From assembly GCF_000374045.1 (NCBI RefSeq), contig NZ_KB893314.1, positions 1-64,000 of the forward strand: a stretch of DNA of 64,000 bases, read 5' to 3'. The DNA comes from Segetibacter koreensis DSM 18137. GTDB lineage: Bacteria > Bacteroidota > Bacteroidia > Chitinophagales > Chitinophagaceae. This document shows positions 16,816 through 25,230 of this stretch, in pieces. Made by a program: the position numbers and the translations under genes. Each line of letters begins with the position of its first letter. The stretch's first letter is position 1. The notes below the pieces were generated by a model that saw only the letters and a program-made list of their open reading frames with translations, was not told the origin of the DNA and did not search any database.

Positions 16816-16831
16816 GTTGCGTCGCACACTT
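16816..16831 (+). repeat. Dispersed 16-base repeat copy (moeB-moaE gap)
   Basis: GTTGCGTCGCACACTT. The exact inverse complement is found at 20297-20312, so the two copies bracket moeB, moaD, the TauE-like gene and moeA like terminal inverted repeats. Other family members are at 4524, 4746, 43891 and 57483. Confidence 0.7.
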
Positions 16832-16883
16832 CAGCTGCAACAACAAATAAGCAATTGTATTTACCGCTGAAGCCCTAAACTTT

Positions 16884-17990
16884 TCAAGGTTTCCAATTTA
16901 CAATGCCACCTTTTAAACTATATATTTTTTTTGAATTGCCAAAAGTATCGGATAATACTTTAGCAGCCTGCATACTTCTTCCTCCTGATTGACAAAATGT
17001 AATTAAAATTTCTGTGTTCAGCTTCGAAGTTTGTTCAGCAACTTCACGCAGAGGAATATGAACATGAGAAAATTCTTTTATCACCGGTTGTTCACCAAAT
17101 TCTCTCACATCGATTACAGTAATATTATTTTTATTTAGCAAGGCATTGAATCGTGCGGAATCTATTTCAAAAGAATTGGGTGCAGAGCAAGACCAATCAT
17201 AATCAATATTTTTAAAAGAAATTTTATCTTTTGGAATAAAAGAAGCAGTATGCTCAGATGCAGACATTGACAATTCGTACAGTTCGTTTGTTAGTGCATT
17301 GTAGGTTAGTAAACGATTAACCAAAGGCTGACCAATGCCTGTAATAAGTTTAATAGTTTCATTAGCCTGCATACTGCCGATTATACCAGGAAGAACACCT
17401 AAAACACCGGCAGTGGCACAGTTCATTACTTCATTGTCTTCAGGAGCAACGGGAAATAAATCACGGTAGTTAACCTTTTTTTCATTTTTGCTATTAGCGC
17501 AATTAAAAACAGCCACCTGGCCTTCAAACCTTGAGATGGCTGCGTACACCAATGGTTTGTTTAGTAACACACAAGCATCATTTATCATATAGCGGGATGA
17601 GAAGTTGTCTGTACCATCTACAACTATGTCGTATTCATCAATTACATCCAATGCATTTTGATTAGTAAGCCGAAAATTGTAAGGAATTATTCTAATATCG
17701 GGGTTTAGACTTTGCAGCACGGCAGTAGCCCGTTCTGCCTTAGGCAGACCGATATCATTAGTAGTATATAAAACCTGCCGGTGCAAATTGGTGAGGGATA
17801 CAACGTCGTTGTCAACGATACCAATTGTGCCCACCCCTGCTGCTGCAAGATATTGCAAAGCAGGACATCCTAATCCGCCGGCCCCAATTACCAATACTTT
17901 TGATCGCAACAGTTTCTGCTGACCCGCTTCACCAATTTCCTTCAGCAGCATTTGCCGCTGGTATCGCTCGTATGATTTGTTTTCATTCAT
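16884..17990 (-). CDS. moeB: MoeB/ThiF-type sulfur-carrier adenylyltransferase with rhodanese domain
   Basis: A 368-residue E1-like enzyme. Residues 36-41 hold the ATP/dinucleotide loop GAGGLG, followed by GIVDNDVVSLTNLHRQ and DGTDNFSSRYMINDACV, all hallmarks of MoeB/ThiF. A C-terminal rhodanese domain (about 270-368) contains DVREFGEQPV and the active-site loop ITFCQSGGRSMQAA. The enzyme adenylates the C-terminal Gly of MoaD, and the rhodanese Cys could supply the sulfur for the thiocarboxylate. The usual zinc-binding CYRC motif is replaced here by NYRD (VNYRDLFP), while the conserved Cys in MNCATAGVLG remains. moaD is encoded 3 bases upstream, which supports MoaD as the partner. Confidence 0.92.
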   Translation of the reverse strand: MNENKSYERYQRQMLLKEIGEAGQQKLLRSKVLVIGAGGLGCPALQYLAAAGVGTIGIVDNDVVSLTNLHRQVLYTTNDIGLPKAERATAVLQSLNPDIRIIPYNFRLTNQNALDVIDEYDIVVDGTDNFSSRYMINDACVLLNKPLVYAAISRFEGQVAVFNCANSKNEKKVNYRDLFPVAPEDNEVMNCATAGVLGVLPGIIGSMQANETIKLITGIGQPLVNRLLTYNALTNELYELSMSASEHTASFIPKDKISFKNIDYDWSCSAPNSFEIDSARFNALLNKNNITVIDVREFGEQPVIKEFSHVHIPLREVAEQTSKLNTEILITFCQSGGRSMQAAKVLSDTFGNSKKIYSLKGGIVNWKP

Positions 17991-17993
17991 ATT

Positions 17994-18227
17994 TTATCCA
18001 CCTGAAAATGGGGGCAAAAGGGCAATCGTATTATTGTTGCTTAAAACAGTGTTTTCTTTCACTATCTTTTTATCAACAGCAATTGCATATTTAGCACTCT
18101 TTAAAGCAGGATATGCAGTAGCCAGCCGTTCAACAAGCTGATTCGTATCTGTTACATCTTCAACAGCAATAGCGCTCGTTCCTGTTATGTCTACGATTTG
18201 CCCGAATATAATAACATTTATCTGCAT
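17994..18227 (-). CDS. moaD: Molybdopterin synthase sulfur carrier subunit MoaD
   Basis: A 77-residue ubiquitin-like protein that ends in the diagnostic Gly-Gly (LLPPFSGG). The N-terminal strand INVIIFGQIVDITG and the middle segment AVDKKIVKENTVLSNNNTIALLPP fit the MoaD beta-grasp fold. Its C-terminus is adenylated and thiocarboxylated by the MoeB-rhodanese protein encoded next, and it then delivers sulfur to cyclic pyranopterin monophosphate in complex with MoaE. It is one of the smallest genes of the cluster and has normal length for the family. Confidence 0.93.
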   Translation of the reverse strand: MQINVIIFGQIVDITGTSAIAVEDVTDTNQLVERLATAYPALKSAKYAIAVDKKIVKENTVLSNNNTIALLPPFSGG

Positions 18228-18272
18228 GGATATTTTATTAAACTTGTTGCTTTTTCAACCTCAAAACCTTAT

Positions 18273-19025
18273 TTAGGCATGAGTAAATAATAATTTATAA
18301 GCCGCCAGAAGTAAAACAGACGCAAGAATATTTTTTAATATAGTTTGTTTAAACCGCAAGGCCCCGAAATACGCGCCGCAAAGGCCACCGGCAAAGGCGA
18401 TAATCACATACCAATACATATCTGCACTAAAATGTATGCCTTTTGTTAATTGACCAGTTAATCCTGCTAATGAATTTACGAAAATAAACATCGCACTTAT
18501 TGCTGCAGTCTGTTTCTGATCTGTCCATTTTAATAACAAAATAATTGGAGACAAAATAATTCCTCCCCCTATTCCAATCATTCCGGAAAGCAGTCCTATA
18601 GAACCACCTATCACTAATGAAAGAATTATATCAGGCTTTTTTGTCTCATCTATTTTGGGATTTTTAAAAATTAAAAACCTTACTACCGGTATCAATAACA
18701 ACAGGCCAAGTATTTTTTTATAGATTGTTCCATCGAGTACCAGCAATCCTCCTATAAATGACATTGGTATAGAAGCTATTGCTAAAGGAACAAATATTTT
18801 CCATTTAAAATGTTTGCCCCTGTAGTATTGAATAAATGAAGTAAGGGATACAAAAAGATTTAGCATTAAGGCGGTCGGCTTCATTACTTCAGGTGTAACA
18901 CTAAAAATTGCCATCAATGCAAGATATCCACTTGCTCCGCCATGCCCTACTGATGCATATAAAAATGCAACAAGAAACAACAAAAAGTAAAAAAGCATAA
19001 AATTTTCCGCCATTCCAAAATGCAT
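18273..19025 (-). CDS. TauE/SafE-family anion exporter
   Basis: A 250-residue membrane protein with about eight helices and two internally similar halves, each with a Gly-rich signature: ASVGHGGASGYLALMAI in the first half and GLLSGMIGIGGGIILSPIILLL in the second. This is the TauE/SafE (DUF81) family, which exports sulfite, sulfoacetate or related sulfur anions. It starts directly after the moeA stop codon and lies before moaD. Its place within Moco genes fits either export of sulfite or movement of a sulfur or oxyanion substrate linked to Moco enzymes; the substrate is not known. Confidence 0.88.
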   Translation of the reverse strand: MHFGMAENFMLFYFLLFLVAFLYASVGHGGASGYLALMAIFSVTPEVMKPTALMLNLFVSLTSFIQYYRGKHFKWKIFVPLAIASIPMSFIGGLLVLDGTIYKKILGLLLLIPVVRFLIFKNPKIDETKKPDIILSLVIGGSIGLLSGMIGIGGGIILSPIILLLKWTDQKQTAAISAMFIFVNSLAGLTGQLTKGIHFSADMYWYVIIAFAGGLCGAYFGALRFKQTILKNILASVLLLAAYKLLFTHA

Positions 19026-20210
19026 TTATACAGGTAATATATGAACTTCAACTAAATCATTATCTTTAAATTCTTCCTTATTTTCCGGCAAACAAATTAG
19101 GCAATCTGCGTTAGCAAAAGAACTTAATCTATACGACTCTTGTGCGTCTAAGGCATACACAAATTTACCTTCTTTTTTTCCCTTTAAAAAATGAGTTAAA
19201 CCGGTTTTTTTACTATAAGCTTTGCCTAAAATTAATTGTTCTGTCACAATGATACCTTTCCGCATTGTCATCTCTTCGATAGCAGGAATTACATATTCAT
19301 AAAAACAAGTTAGTACAGATGATGGATTGCCTGGAAGTCCAAAAACCGAGGTCGCCTGCTTTTTACCAAAATACAGCGGCTTTCCCGGCCTTTGTTTAAT
19401 CTTGTGAAACTTTTTTTCAATTCCACACAACTCTGCCGCTTGTAAAACAAAGTCATAGTCGCCTACACTTATGCCACCTGTCAACAACACAATATCTGAT
19501 GTTTGTAAGGATTTTCTCAATGTTTTTTGTAAAACATCTATATCATCATCAACTACAATAACTTCTATTTTAAAAATATGCAGTTGTTGCAAAGCCGCCC
19601 TTAGAGTAAGTGAATTTGACTCATAGACCTGAGCCGCCTGTAACGGTTTGCCAGGTTGTTGTAATTCTTTCCCTGTGACTATAAGTGTTACTGCTGGCTT
19701 TGGATATACATTTAATTGAGCCACACCAATACCGGCAAGAAAACCAATAGCTGCAGGAGATAAAAAAGTGCCTTTTTTTAGTCCTAAGGCTCCTGCCGCT
19801 ATTTCTGAACCTTTCTGCCTTACGTTGCTTCCTTGTACTAATTGCTCATCAAGTACTAAGAGTCGGTTATTTTCTACAGCGGTCTTTTCCTGCATTACAA
19901 CTGTATCTGCACCTTTTGGTACTGGTGCTCCCGTAAAAATCCTGACGGCTTTACCGACTAAGTTTTCAAAGTTTACATCTACACCTGCTGGCACTTCGCC
20001 CGCTATTTGCAGTTTGTTGGCAGCAGAGTAATCACCAAATGCAAAGGCATAACCATCCATGGCAGATTGGTTAAATGCAGGTATATCAACAGAAGCATAT
20101 ATATTTTCAGCAAGCACTAATCCTGAAGCTTGTTGTAATGGAACCGTTACCGCAATCAAGGGTTCTGTATTGGTTCGGACAATATTTTTTGCTTCGCTTA
20201 CTGATATCAT
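19026..20210 (-). CDS. moeA: Molybdopterin molybdenumtransferase MoeA
   Basis: A 394-residue MoeA. Recognisable parts are ASVDIPAFNQSAMDGYAFAF near residue 40, FTGAPVPKGADTVVMQE, TGKELQQPGKPLQAAQVYESNS, LLTGGISVGDYDFV and GLPGNPSSVLTCFYEYV. MoeA inserts molybdate into adenylated molybdopterin, which the MogA-like half of the MoaCB fusion provides. The C-terminal domain IV is present (AYSKKTGLTHFLKGK). Length is normal. It is transcribed in the same direction as moaA, with the SelW-like gene and about 140 bases between, and that spacer holds the second copy of the 16-base repeat. Confidence 0.95.
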   Translation of the reverse strand: MISVSEAKNIVRTNTEPLIAVTVPLQQASGLVLAENIYASVDIPAFNQSAMDGYAFAFGDYSAANKLQIAGEVPAGVDVNFENLVGKAVRIFTGAPVPKGADTVVMQEKTAVENNRLLVLDEQLVQGSNVRQKGSEIAAGALGLKKGTFLSPAAIGFLAGIGVAQLNVYPKPAVTLIVTGKELQQPGKPLQAAQVYESNSLTLRAALQQLHIFKIEVIVVDDDIDVLQKTLRKSLQTSDIVLLTGGISVGDYDFVLQAAELCGIEKKFHKIKQRPGKPLYFGKKQATSVFGLPGNPSSVLTCFYEYVIPAIEEMTMRKGIIVTEQLILGKAYSKKTGLTHFLKGKKEGKFVYALDAQESYRLSSFANADCLICLPENKEEFKDNDLVEVHILPV

Positions 20211-20296
20211 TTATATAGGTATATATTAAGATCATGCTGCATTCATTCCAGTTTTTTATGAAAGGTTTTTTTCTGCAACCTGGTGAGTTACGGTAA

Positions 20297-20312
20297 AAGT
20301 GTGCGACGCAAC
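20297..20312 (-). repeat. Dispersed 16-base repeat copy (upstream of moeA)
   Basis: On the minus strand this reads GTTGCGTCGCACACTT, an exact inverse match to 16816-16831. The pair faces outward from the moeB-moeA segment like terminal inverted repeats. It lies about 90 bases upstream of the moeA start codon. Confidence 0.7.
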
Positions 20313-20353
20313 AAAAGCATAATGAAAGTACCTATGCCGGCTACCCGTAAAAT

Positions 20354-20632
20354 TTATTTTTTATCAGAGTGGCCCAGGCTTTTTTCAGGAGCAACTTTAT
20401 CTCTAATCATTTGTTTCAACTCTTTTATATCAGGAAAACGACCCTGCTCTTTGCGGTCAAAAATTTTTTCATCGTTACAATAAATTACGTAGCTGCCGCT
20501 GACTTCAGCAGGTTGTAATGAAACCGATTTTACATCATCAGCAAAAGTAGTTAATATCTCCTGCGCCATATATGCCGCTCTTAAAAGCCAGCCACATTTT
20601 GGACAATATTCAATAGTAATGACAGGTTTCAT
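20354..20632 (-). CDS. SelT/SelW/SelH-family (Rdx) redox protein
   Basis: A 92-residue thioredoxin-like protein of the Rdx family with the redox motif C10-P-K-C13 (IEYCPKCGWLLRAAYMAQEIL), the form in which Cys replaces the selenocysteine of animal SelW. The middle and end contain SLQPAEVSGSYVIYCNDEKIFDRKEQGRFPD, typical of the family. The start is 2 bases after the moaA stop codon, so it is cotranscribed with moaA. The function of bacterial members is unknown; a thiol redox role is likely. Its presence inside a Moco operon is notable because that pathway handles iron-sulfur clusters and protein thiocarboxylates. Confidence 0.88.
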   Translation of the reverse strand: MKPVITIEYCPKCGWLLRAAYMAQEILTTFADDVKSVSLQPAEVSGSYVIYCNDEKIFDRKEQGRFPDIKELKQMIRDKVAPEKSLGHSDKK

Positions 20633-20634
20633 TT

Positions 20635-21615
20635 TTATCCTCCAATTGCTATCATGCTACGGTTTTCAATTTCTTCTGAATGCAGATCTTCAAAGTTACC
20701 TGAAAATTGCCCTCCCAGTTCTTTGGCTTTGTTACTCACAGATTGTCGTATCAGCATTTCTATATCTTCACCGGCACGAAAGGCCGTTAATAAATCCATT
20801 TCGTCTTTTGAAAAAAGACAGTTTTTCATTTTACCATCTGCCGTCAAGCGCATTCGGTTGCAGGTACTGCAGAAAGGTGACGTCATAGTACTGATGATCG
20901 CAAAAGTGCCTGCATGACCGGGAACGATGTATTTTTTTGCTGTATCATTTGCTTCGCCCCTTAGCGGAAGAAATGAATACTCAGTCTCAATTATTTGAAG
21001 TATTTGCTGCCAGGTCAACACTTTATTGCTGGTCCATTTATTACCACTAAATGGCATAAACTCTATAAAACGGACGTGAACTGGCGTATCTTTTGTCCAC
21101 TTGATAAAGTCCAGAATTTCATTATCATTTAACCCCTTCATTGCAACCACGTTAACCTTTACGTGTATTCCTTCCTCAATCAATAAATGTATGTTTTGCC
21201 AAACCCTTTCAAAATTGTTTCGGCGGGTAATCAGGTTAAACTTTTCAGGGTCTAATGTATCGAGACTTACATTAATGGATTTTATATTGGCATCGCGTAA
21301 AACACCAGTAAATTCATGTAAACGTGTTCCGTTTGTGGTTAATGTAAGTGTAACCGGGAATTTAGCAACAGAACGAATAATTTTATCGGCATCTTTACGT
21401 ACAAGCGGCTCGCCTCCCGTCAGCCTTATTTTATTTACACCAAGTTTTACAAAGGTTCCCGCAATTGCCTCTATTTCATCTGCCTGCATCAGCTTTGAAG
21501 AAGGCGCAAATTTATAATCCTCTTCGGGCATACAATAAAAGCAACGCAAGTTGCAATTATCGGTGAGCGAAATCCGAAGATAATTGTGGGTTCTATTGTA
21601 TTTGTCTGTTAACAT
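20635..21615 (-). CDS. moaA: GTP 3',8-cyclase MoaA (radical SAM)
   Basis: A 326-residue radical SAM enzyme. The SAM cluster motif C21-x3-C25-x2-C28 is within DNCNLRCFYCMPEED, and the second 4Fe-4S cluster is bound by CSTCNRMRLTADGKMKNC in the C-terminal part. The conserved TGGEP motif is present (LTGGEPLVRKD), and the protein ends in Gly-Gly, as is needed for MoaA activity. It rearranges GTP to 3',8-cyclo-GTP, the first step in Moco synthesis, and MoaC completes cyclic pyranopterin monophosphate. It is the first gene of the cluster. Confidence 0.96.
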   Translation of the reverse strand: MLTDKYNRTHNYLRISLTDNCNLRCFYCMPEEDYKFAPSSKLMQADEIEAIAGTFVKLGVNKIRLTGGEPLVRKDADKIIRSVAKFPVTLTLTTNGTRLHEFTGVLRDANIKSINVSLDTLDPEKFNLITRRNNFERVWQNIHLLIEEGIHVKVNVVAMKGLNDNEILDFIKWTKDTPVHVRFIEFMPFSGNKWTSNKVLTWQQILQIIETEYSFLPLRGEANDTAKKYIVPGHAGTFAIISTMTSPFCSTCNRMRLTADGKMKNCLFSKDEMDLLTAFRAGEDIEMLIRQSVSNKAKELGGQFSGNFEDLHSEEIENRSMIAIGG

Positions 21616-21787
21616 TATTAAATAAAGTTAGACCGAAAAAATATTATCAAAATGTTTTTCCATAATAGATATAATTTTTTTCACTTTTTTTCTCTGTTAT
21701 GGATATAAAATTCCTTCACGTCTGAGTCAATAATTTGTGCCAGCCTCATGGGGTCAACCGCGACACCTGCCTAAAAAATCATCGTAA

Positions 21788-22894
21788 TTAAAATGCCTGT
21801 TTTTCCAATCGTAAGCTGTTTGCAATACCTCTATTATTAAATAGCCGGTTTGCCAAAGGCTGCATTTTAATCTCAAGCAAGTAAGAAGTCAAAAGAATTA
21901 GAACTATTTTGGTCAGATACAATAGGTAGAAATTATGTATAAAAGGGATATTTAACCAAATAAAAGGGAAATGAATTATGTAAACAGCAAAAGAAATAGA
22001 AGCAAAAATTTTAAATCTTTTCAAAATAATATCAAAACCTTTTAAATGACACTTCCACCATATTAAACCAATTAGTAAAAACAATAGCGCGTCTAAATAA
22101 TAGTGCCAGTAAGTAGTAAAACGATATACCGCATTAACTTCACTCAAGGTTTGATGCTTAAAAAAATAACCGTAAATTATCGGCATACTTAAAAACACAA
22201 ACATTATTAATAACGATACAAATACGGGAAGTAAATTTTTAAATGTAAAATCTTTATGAATTAAGTAAACCTCGGCACACGCTACGCCTGTCCACCAGAG
22301 TAAAAAATAAGTTATCACTAAAAAAAAATAATTGGGCGTTATTAAAAACAGAAACCAGCCAATTAAACAAATACATAAAATTATGTATACATGTGGAAAC
22401 GGTATTTGAGATCGTTTTCTTTGTAAATAAGTAAATAAGGGAAAAAACATAACATAAAACCACCATTCATAGGATAATGACCACAAAGGAAAGTTTTTTA
22501 AATACGCGGGGACGATGTACCCGGGCTGTAGCTGGTCGTCTTGAAGCATAAAAATATTTCCCGCAAGAACTTTGAGATCAAAAAATGTAAGTCTACCTCC
22601 GTTGATCAAAAAGATAATGGTACTAATAGCCAGTGCTGCCAGGGTGATAGGATAAATTCTAACAAAACGTTTTTTGATATATTTATAGAAACTTAAATTC
22701 TTACTATTAGCAGCAGATAAATAAATAACAAAACCGGATAATAAAAAAAACAAAAGCACCGCTTCCTGGGGGTGCATAAATATTAATTTTAATACAAGGT
22801 GCTCGTTTTGTAAATGGTTAAATGCAACTATGTGATGTAACACAATATAAATAGCAACAAATCCTCTAATTGCTTCTAATTTTTCTATTTTCAT
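21788..22894 (-). CDS. Acyltransferase 3 family membrane protein (OafA/YrhL type)
   Basis: A 368-residue protein with about ten membrane helices. The N-terminus KIEKLEAIRGFVAIYIVLHHIVAFN carries the family's first helix with the conserved His, and FFLLSGFVIYLSA and KRFVRIYPITLAALAIS carry the conserved Arg-x-x-Arg/Tyr-Pro region. Family members move acyl groups from cytoplasmic acyl-CoA across the membrane to sugars of lipopolysaccharide, exopolysaccharide or other glycans. The substrate cannot be read from the sequence. It stands alone with unrelated neighbours. Confidence 0.88.
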   Translation of the reverse strand: MKIEKLEAIRGFVAIYIVLHHIVAFNHLQNEHLVLKLIFMHPQEAVLLFFLLSGFVIYLSAANSKNLSFYKYIKKRFVRIYPITLAALAISTIIFLINGGRLTFFDLKVLAGNIFMLQDDQLQPGYIVPAYLKNFPLWSLSYEWWFYVMFFPLFTYLQRKRSQIPFPHVYIILCICLIGWFLFLITPNYFFLVITYFLLWWTGVACAEVYLIHKDFTFKNLLPVFVSLLIMFVFLSMPIIYGYFFKHQTLSEVNAVYRFTTYWHYYLDALLFLLIGLIWWKCHLKGFDIILKRFKIFASISFAVYIIHFPFIWLNIPFIHNFYLLYLTKIVLILLTSYLLEIKMQPLANRLFNNRGIANSLRLEKQAF

Positions 22895-23230
22895 TAATTA
22901 AAGCCCATTTAGTTTTTTAAAATCCTGTTATTTAGACACATCCAACATTTTTCAGAATCGATTAAAATTCTAAAACGATGCATCCTCTCAACAATATAGA
23001 TATTGAGAGTTTATGATACAGAAATAAAAATTTAGAAAAACTTCTGCATTTGTTTGATAAGAAGCCATTCAACTATAATCAGGTAGTGTTAGTATGAAGA
23101 ATAAGGCCAGATGGCTTACACCAGGAAGAAGTAAGTTTAGAAAAAGTATAAAGTGTCTCTACATTTTTTTAAAAAAAATGTGCGACTAAAATTATAGCCA
23201 CACACTTTCTTAATGCATTTCTTTGGATGT
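22895..23230. other. Intergenic region between desaturase and acyltransferase genes
   Basis: 336 AT-rich bases. The part near the desaturase gene holds an intrinsic terminator (23171-23204). The remainder, which should contain the promoter for the acyltransferase gene, shows no recognisable element or reading frame. Confidence 0.5.
23171..23204 (-). terminator. Intrinsic terminator of desaturase gene
   Basis: Read on the minus strand, TGTGTGGCT and AGTCGCACA form a 9-bp stem with two G-U pairs and an 8-base loop, followed by eight T. It is 26 bases after the desaturase stop codon. Confidence 0.7.
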
Positions 23231-24301
23231 TTAAGACGCCTTCGCCATCTGCCTTAAATAGGCAACATGAGAAACAATAGCCTGGCTCATTTTACGGTAC
23301 TCAACATATTGGACACCATATTCCTGGCAAGCTTTCTTAATTATTTTGCTAATCTGGGGATAATGTACGTGCGAAATTTTAGGAAATAAATGATGTTCGA
23401 TCTGAAAATTTAGTCCACCAACTAACCAAGAGATAAGTTTATTATTAGTTGCAAAGTTTGCTGTAGTCTTCAATTGGTGAATAGCCCATTCATCCTCAAG
23501 TTTACCGGTGTTAGCATCAGGCATTGGAAAATGAGTGTGTTCAACAGTGTGTGCGAGCTGAAAAACAATACTTAATATAAAACCCGTAACCGCAGTAAAA
23601 CATAGGAAACCTATAAGCCAGTCGGTAAAACCAATTTTTATAATAGGAATTACAATAAACAAAGAATAATACACAATTTTGAATAACCAAAAACTGATAT
23701 GATCGTTTAATTCCATTTTTTTAAGAGGTATGCCTTGTATCTTCTTTGAAAAATATTTGGTATAATCAGAAACGAAACTCCAGTAAAAGTGAAGAAGGCA
23801 GTACAGACACCAGAAGTACCAATGCTGGTAGTTATGTATAATGTACTTTTTTTGTGTTGATGCCATTCTTAAAAACGGCTTTGCATCAATATCATCATCA
23901 ACTCCATCAATATTTGTATAAGCATGATGCACTACGTTATGCTTCATATTCCACATAAACGGGCTTCCGCCTAAAATTCCTAAAGTAATGGCGGCACATT
24001 TATTAATAAAAGGAGACTTGCTAAAGCTACCATGTGACCCATCGTGCATAATGTTAAAACCAATAGCAGAGATAAACCCCCCTAACAATGCGGATTCAAG
24101 CAAAGCAAAAACCACAGGCGGCGTAAAAAAGACCAGGTGAATGTACGTAATGGCTGTACCAAGCAGAAGAATTGCAGCTTTTAGATATAGGTTGTAGTTA
24201 CCGGTTGTGCTTATTTCTGAGGTAGTGAAATAATCATTGATCCTTTTTTTTAATTCGGCGTGAAAAGATTGTTTCTGTGTAGCAAATTTGGGGGTGGCCA
24301 T
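23231..24301 (-). CDS. Membrane fatty acid desaturase (front-end/acyl-lipid type)
   Basis: A 356-residue di-iron desaturase. The three His boxes are visible: HDGSHG (about residue 106), HNVVHHAYTN (about 143) and QIEHHLFP (about 317), plus HTVEHTHF in the middle. The Gln-I-E-H-H form of the last box is typical of desaturases related to the front-end and linoleoyl-CoA group. Several membrane helices lie between the boxes. It introduces a cis double bond into fatty acyl chains using oxygen and an electron donor, which alters membrane fluidity, so the gene may respond to cold; that is inference. It is monocistronic. Confidence 0.92.
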   Translation of the reverse strand: MATPKFATQKQSFHAELKKRINDYFTTSEISTTGNYNLYLKAAILLLGTAITYIHLVFFTPPVVFALLESALLGGFISAIGFNIMHDGSHGSFSKSPFINKCAAITLGILGGSPFMWNMKHNVVHHAYTNIDGVDDDIDAKPFLRMASTQKKYIIHNYQHWYFWCLYCLLHFYWSFVSDYTKYFSKKIQGIPLKKMELNDHISFWLFKIVYYSLFIVIPIIKIGFTDWLIGFLCFTAVTGFILSIVFQLAHTVEHTHFPMPDANTGKLEDEWAIHQLKTTANFATNNKLISWLVGGLNFQIEHHLFPKISHVHYPQISKIIKKACQEYGVQYVEYRKMSQAIVSHVAYLRQMAKAS

Positions 24302-24367
24302 GATATAATATTTAAAAATCCGTTTTTTTGTGTTTAATGCTAGGTGTTAAGTGATTAAAGGTATAAG

Positions 24368-25117
24368 CTATGTAGCATGCTGAATAAAAGAATCAAAGGT
24401 TTTTACACCGATCACTTTTTTGGTTATATATCCTTCTGCATATTTTACGCCAATTCTTTTTCCCAGCATCATTGCCCTTGCCTTGACTGCTTCAAGAAAC
24501 TCGGGACTTGATATATAAGTTTGTGGTTCGTCTAGGTCAGGATTGTGAAACTGGGTTTTATAACACAACACCGATTTTATTTTATATTCCATAAATTCTG
24601 AAATGTCAAAAACGAAATCAGGATGCAAAAAACGGTCTTGAATGTAGTGAAAAACATATTTTGGCCTCCACTCCTGCTGTTTTTGCCGGCCCATGTAAGT
24701 TTCTATTTTACGTAAACCGGATAAAAAAGCTGCATCTTGCACCAGTTGTGCACTGCGACCATGATCAGGATGACGATCTTCTGTAGAATTACATAAAATA
24801 ATTTCCGGCCGGTATTTCCTTATGATCTCTATAACCTTTCTTTGATGGTTTTCGTCGTTTTGAAAAAAACCATCGGCCATTTCAAGATTTTCTCTGATAG
24901 TGACACCTAAAACTTTTGCAGCTGCTGCAGCTTCTTCTTTCCTTATCTCTGCACTTCCCCTTGTTCCCAGCTCACCTCTTGTTAAATCTACAACTCCCAC
25001 CTTTTTCCCTTGTGCTATAGAAGCCAGAATAGTTCCTGAACAGCCCAACTCAACATCATCCGGATGAACACCAAAAGCCAGAATATCGAGTTTTTCAAAC
25101 ATTTTTTCGCCCATCAT
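24368..25117 (-). CDS. bshB1: Bacillithiol biosynthesis deacetylase BshB1
   Basis: A 249-residue PIG-L/LmbE-family zinc deacetylase. The zinc motif GVHPDDVELGC is at residues 16-26, the second His is in STEDRHPDHGRSAQL, and DLTRGELGTRGSAEIRKEEA is characteristic of BshB1. It removes the acetyl group from GlcNAc-malate to give GlcN-malate, the second step of bacillithiol synthesis. Other bsh genes are not adjacent, as is common in Bacteroidota. Alternative starts exist: Met at 25117, 25114 and 25102, and the last gives MFEKLDILAFG, which looks closest to the family. Confidence 0.93.
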   Translation of the reverse strand: MMGEKMFEKLDILAFGVHPDDVELGCSGTILASIAQGKKVGVVDLTRGELGTRGSAEIRKEEAAAAAKVLGVTIRENLEMADGFFQNDENHQRKVIEIIRKYRPEIILCNSTEDRHPDHGRSAQLVQDAAFLSGLRKIETYMGRQKQQEWRPKYVFHYIQDRFLHPDFVFDISEFMEYKIKSVLCYKTQFHNPDLDEPQTYISSPEFLEAVKARAMMLGKRIGVKYAEGYITKKVIGVKTFDSFIQHAT

Positions 25118-25230
25118 AAAGTGGCTGCAAGGTAAGTTTTTTGAGGCAGACTTATTGTTAATTAATTAAATAGATATTCACAGCCGAAGTAGAAGATAAT
25201 AATTTTAGTGGAATTTATCGAAAATATGAG

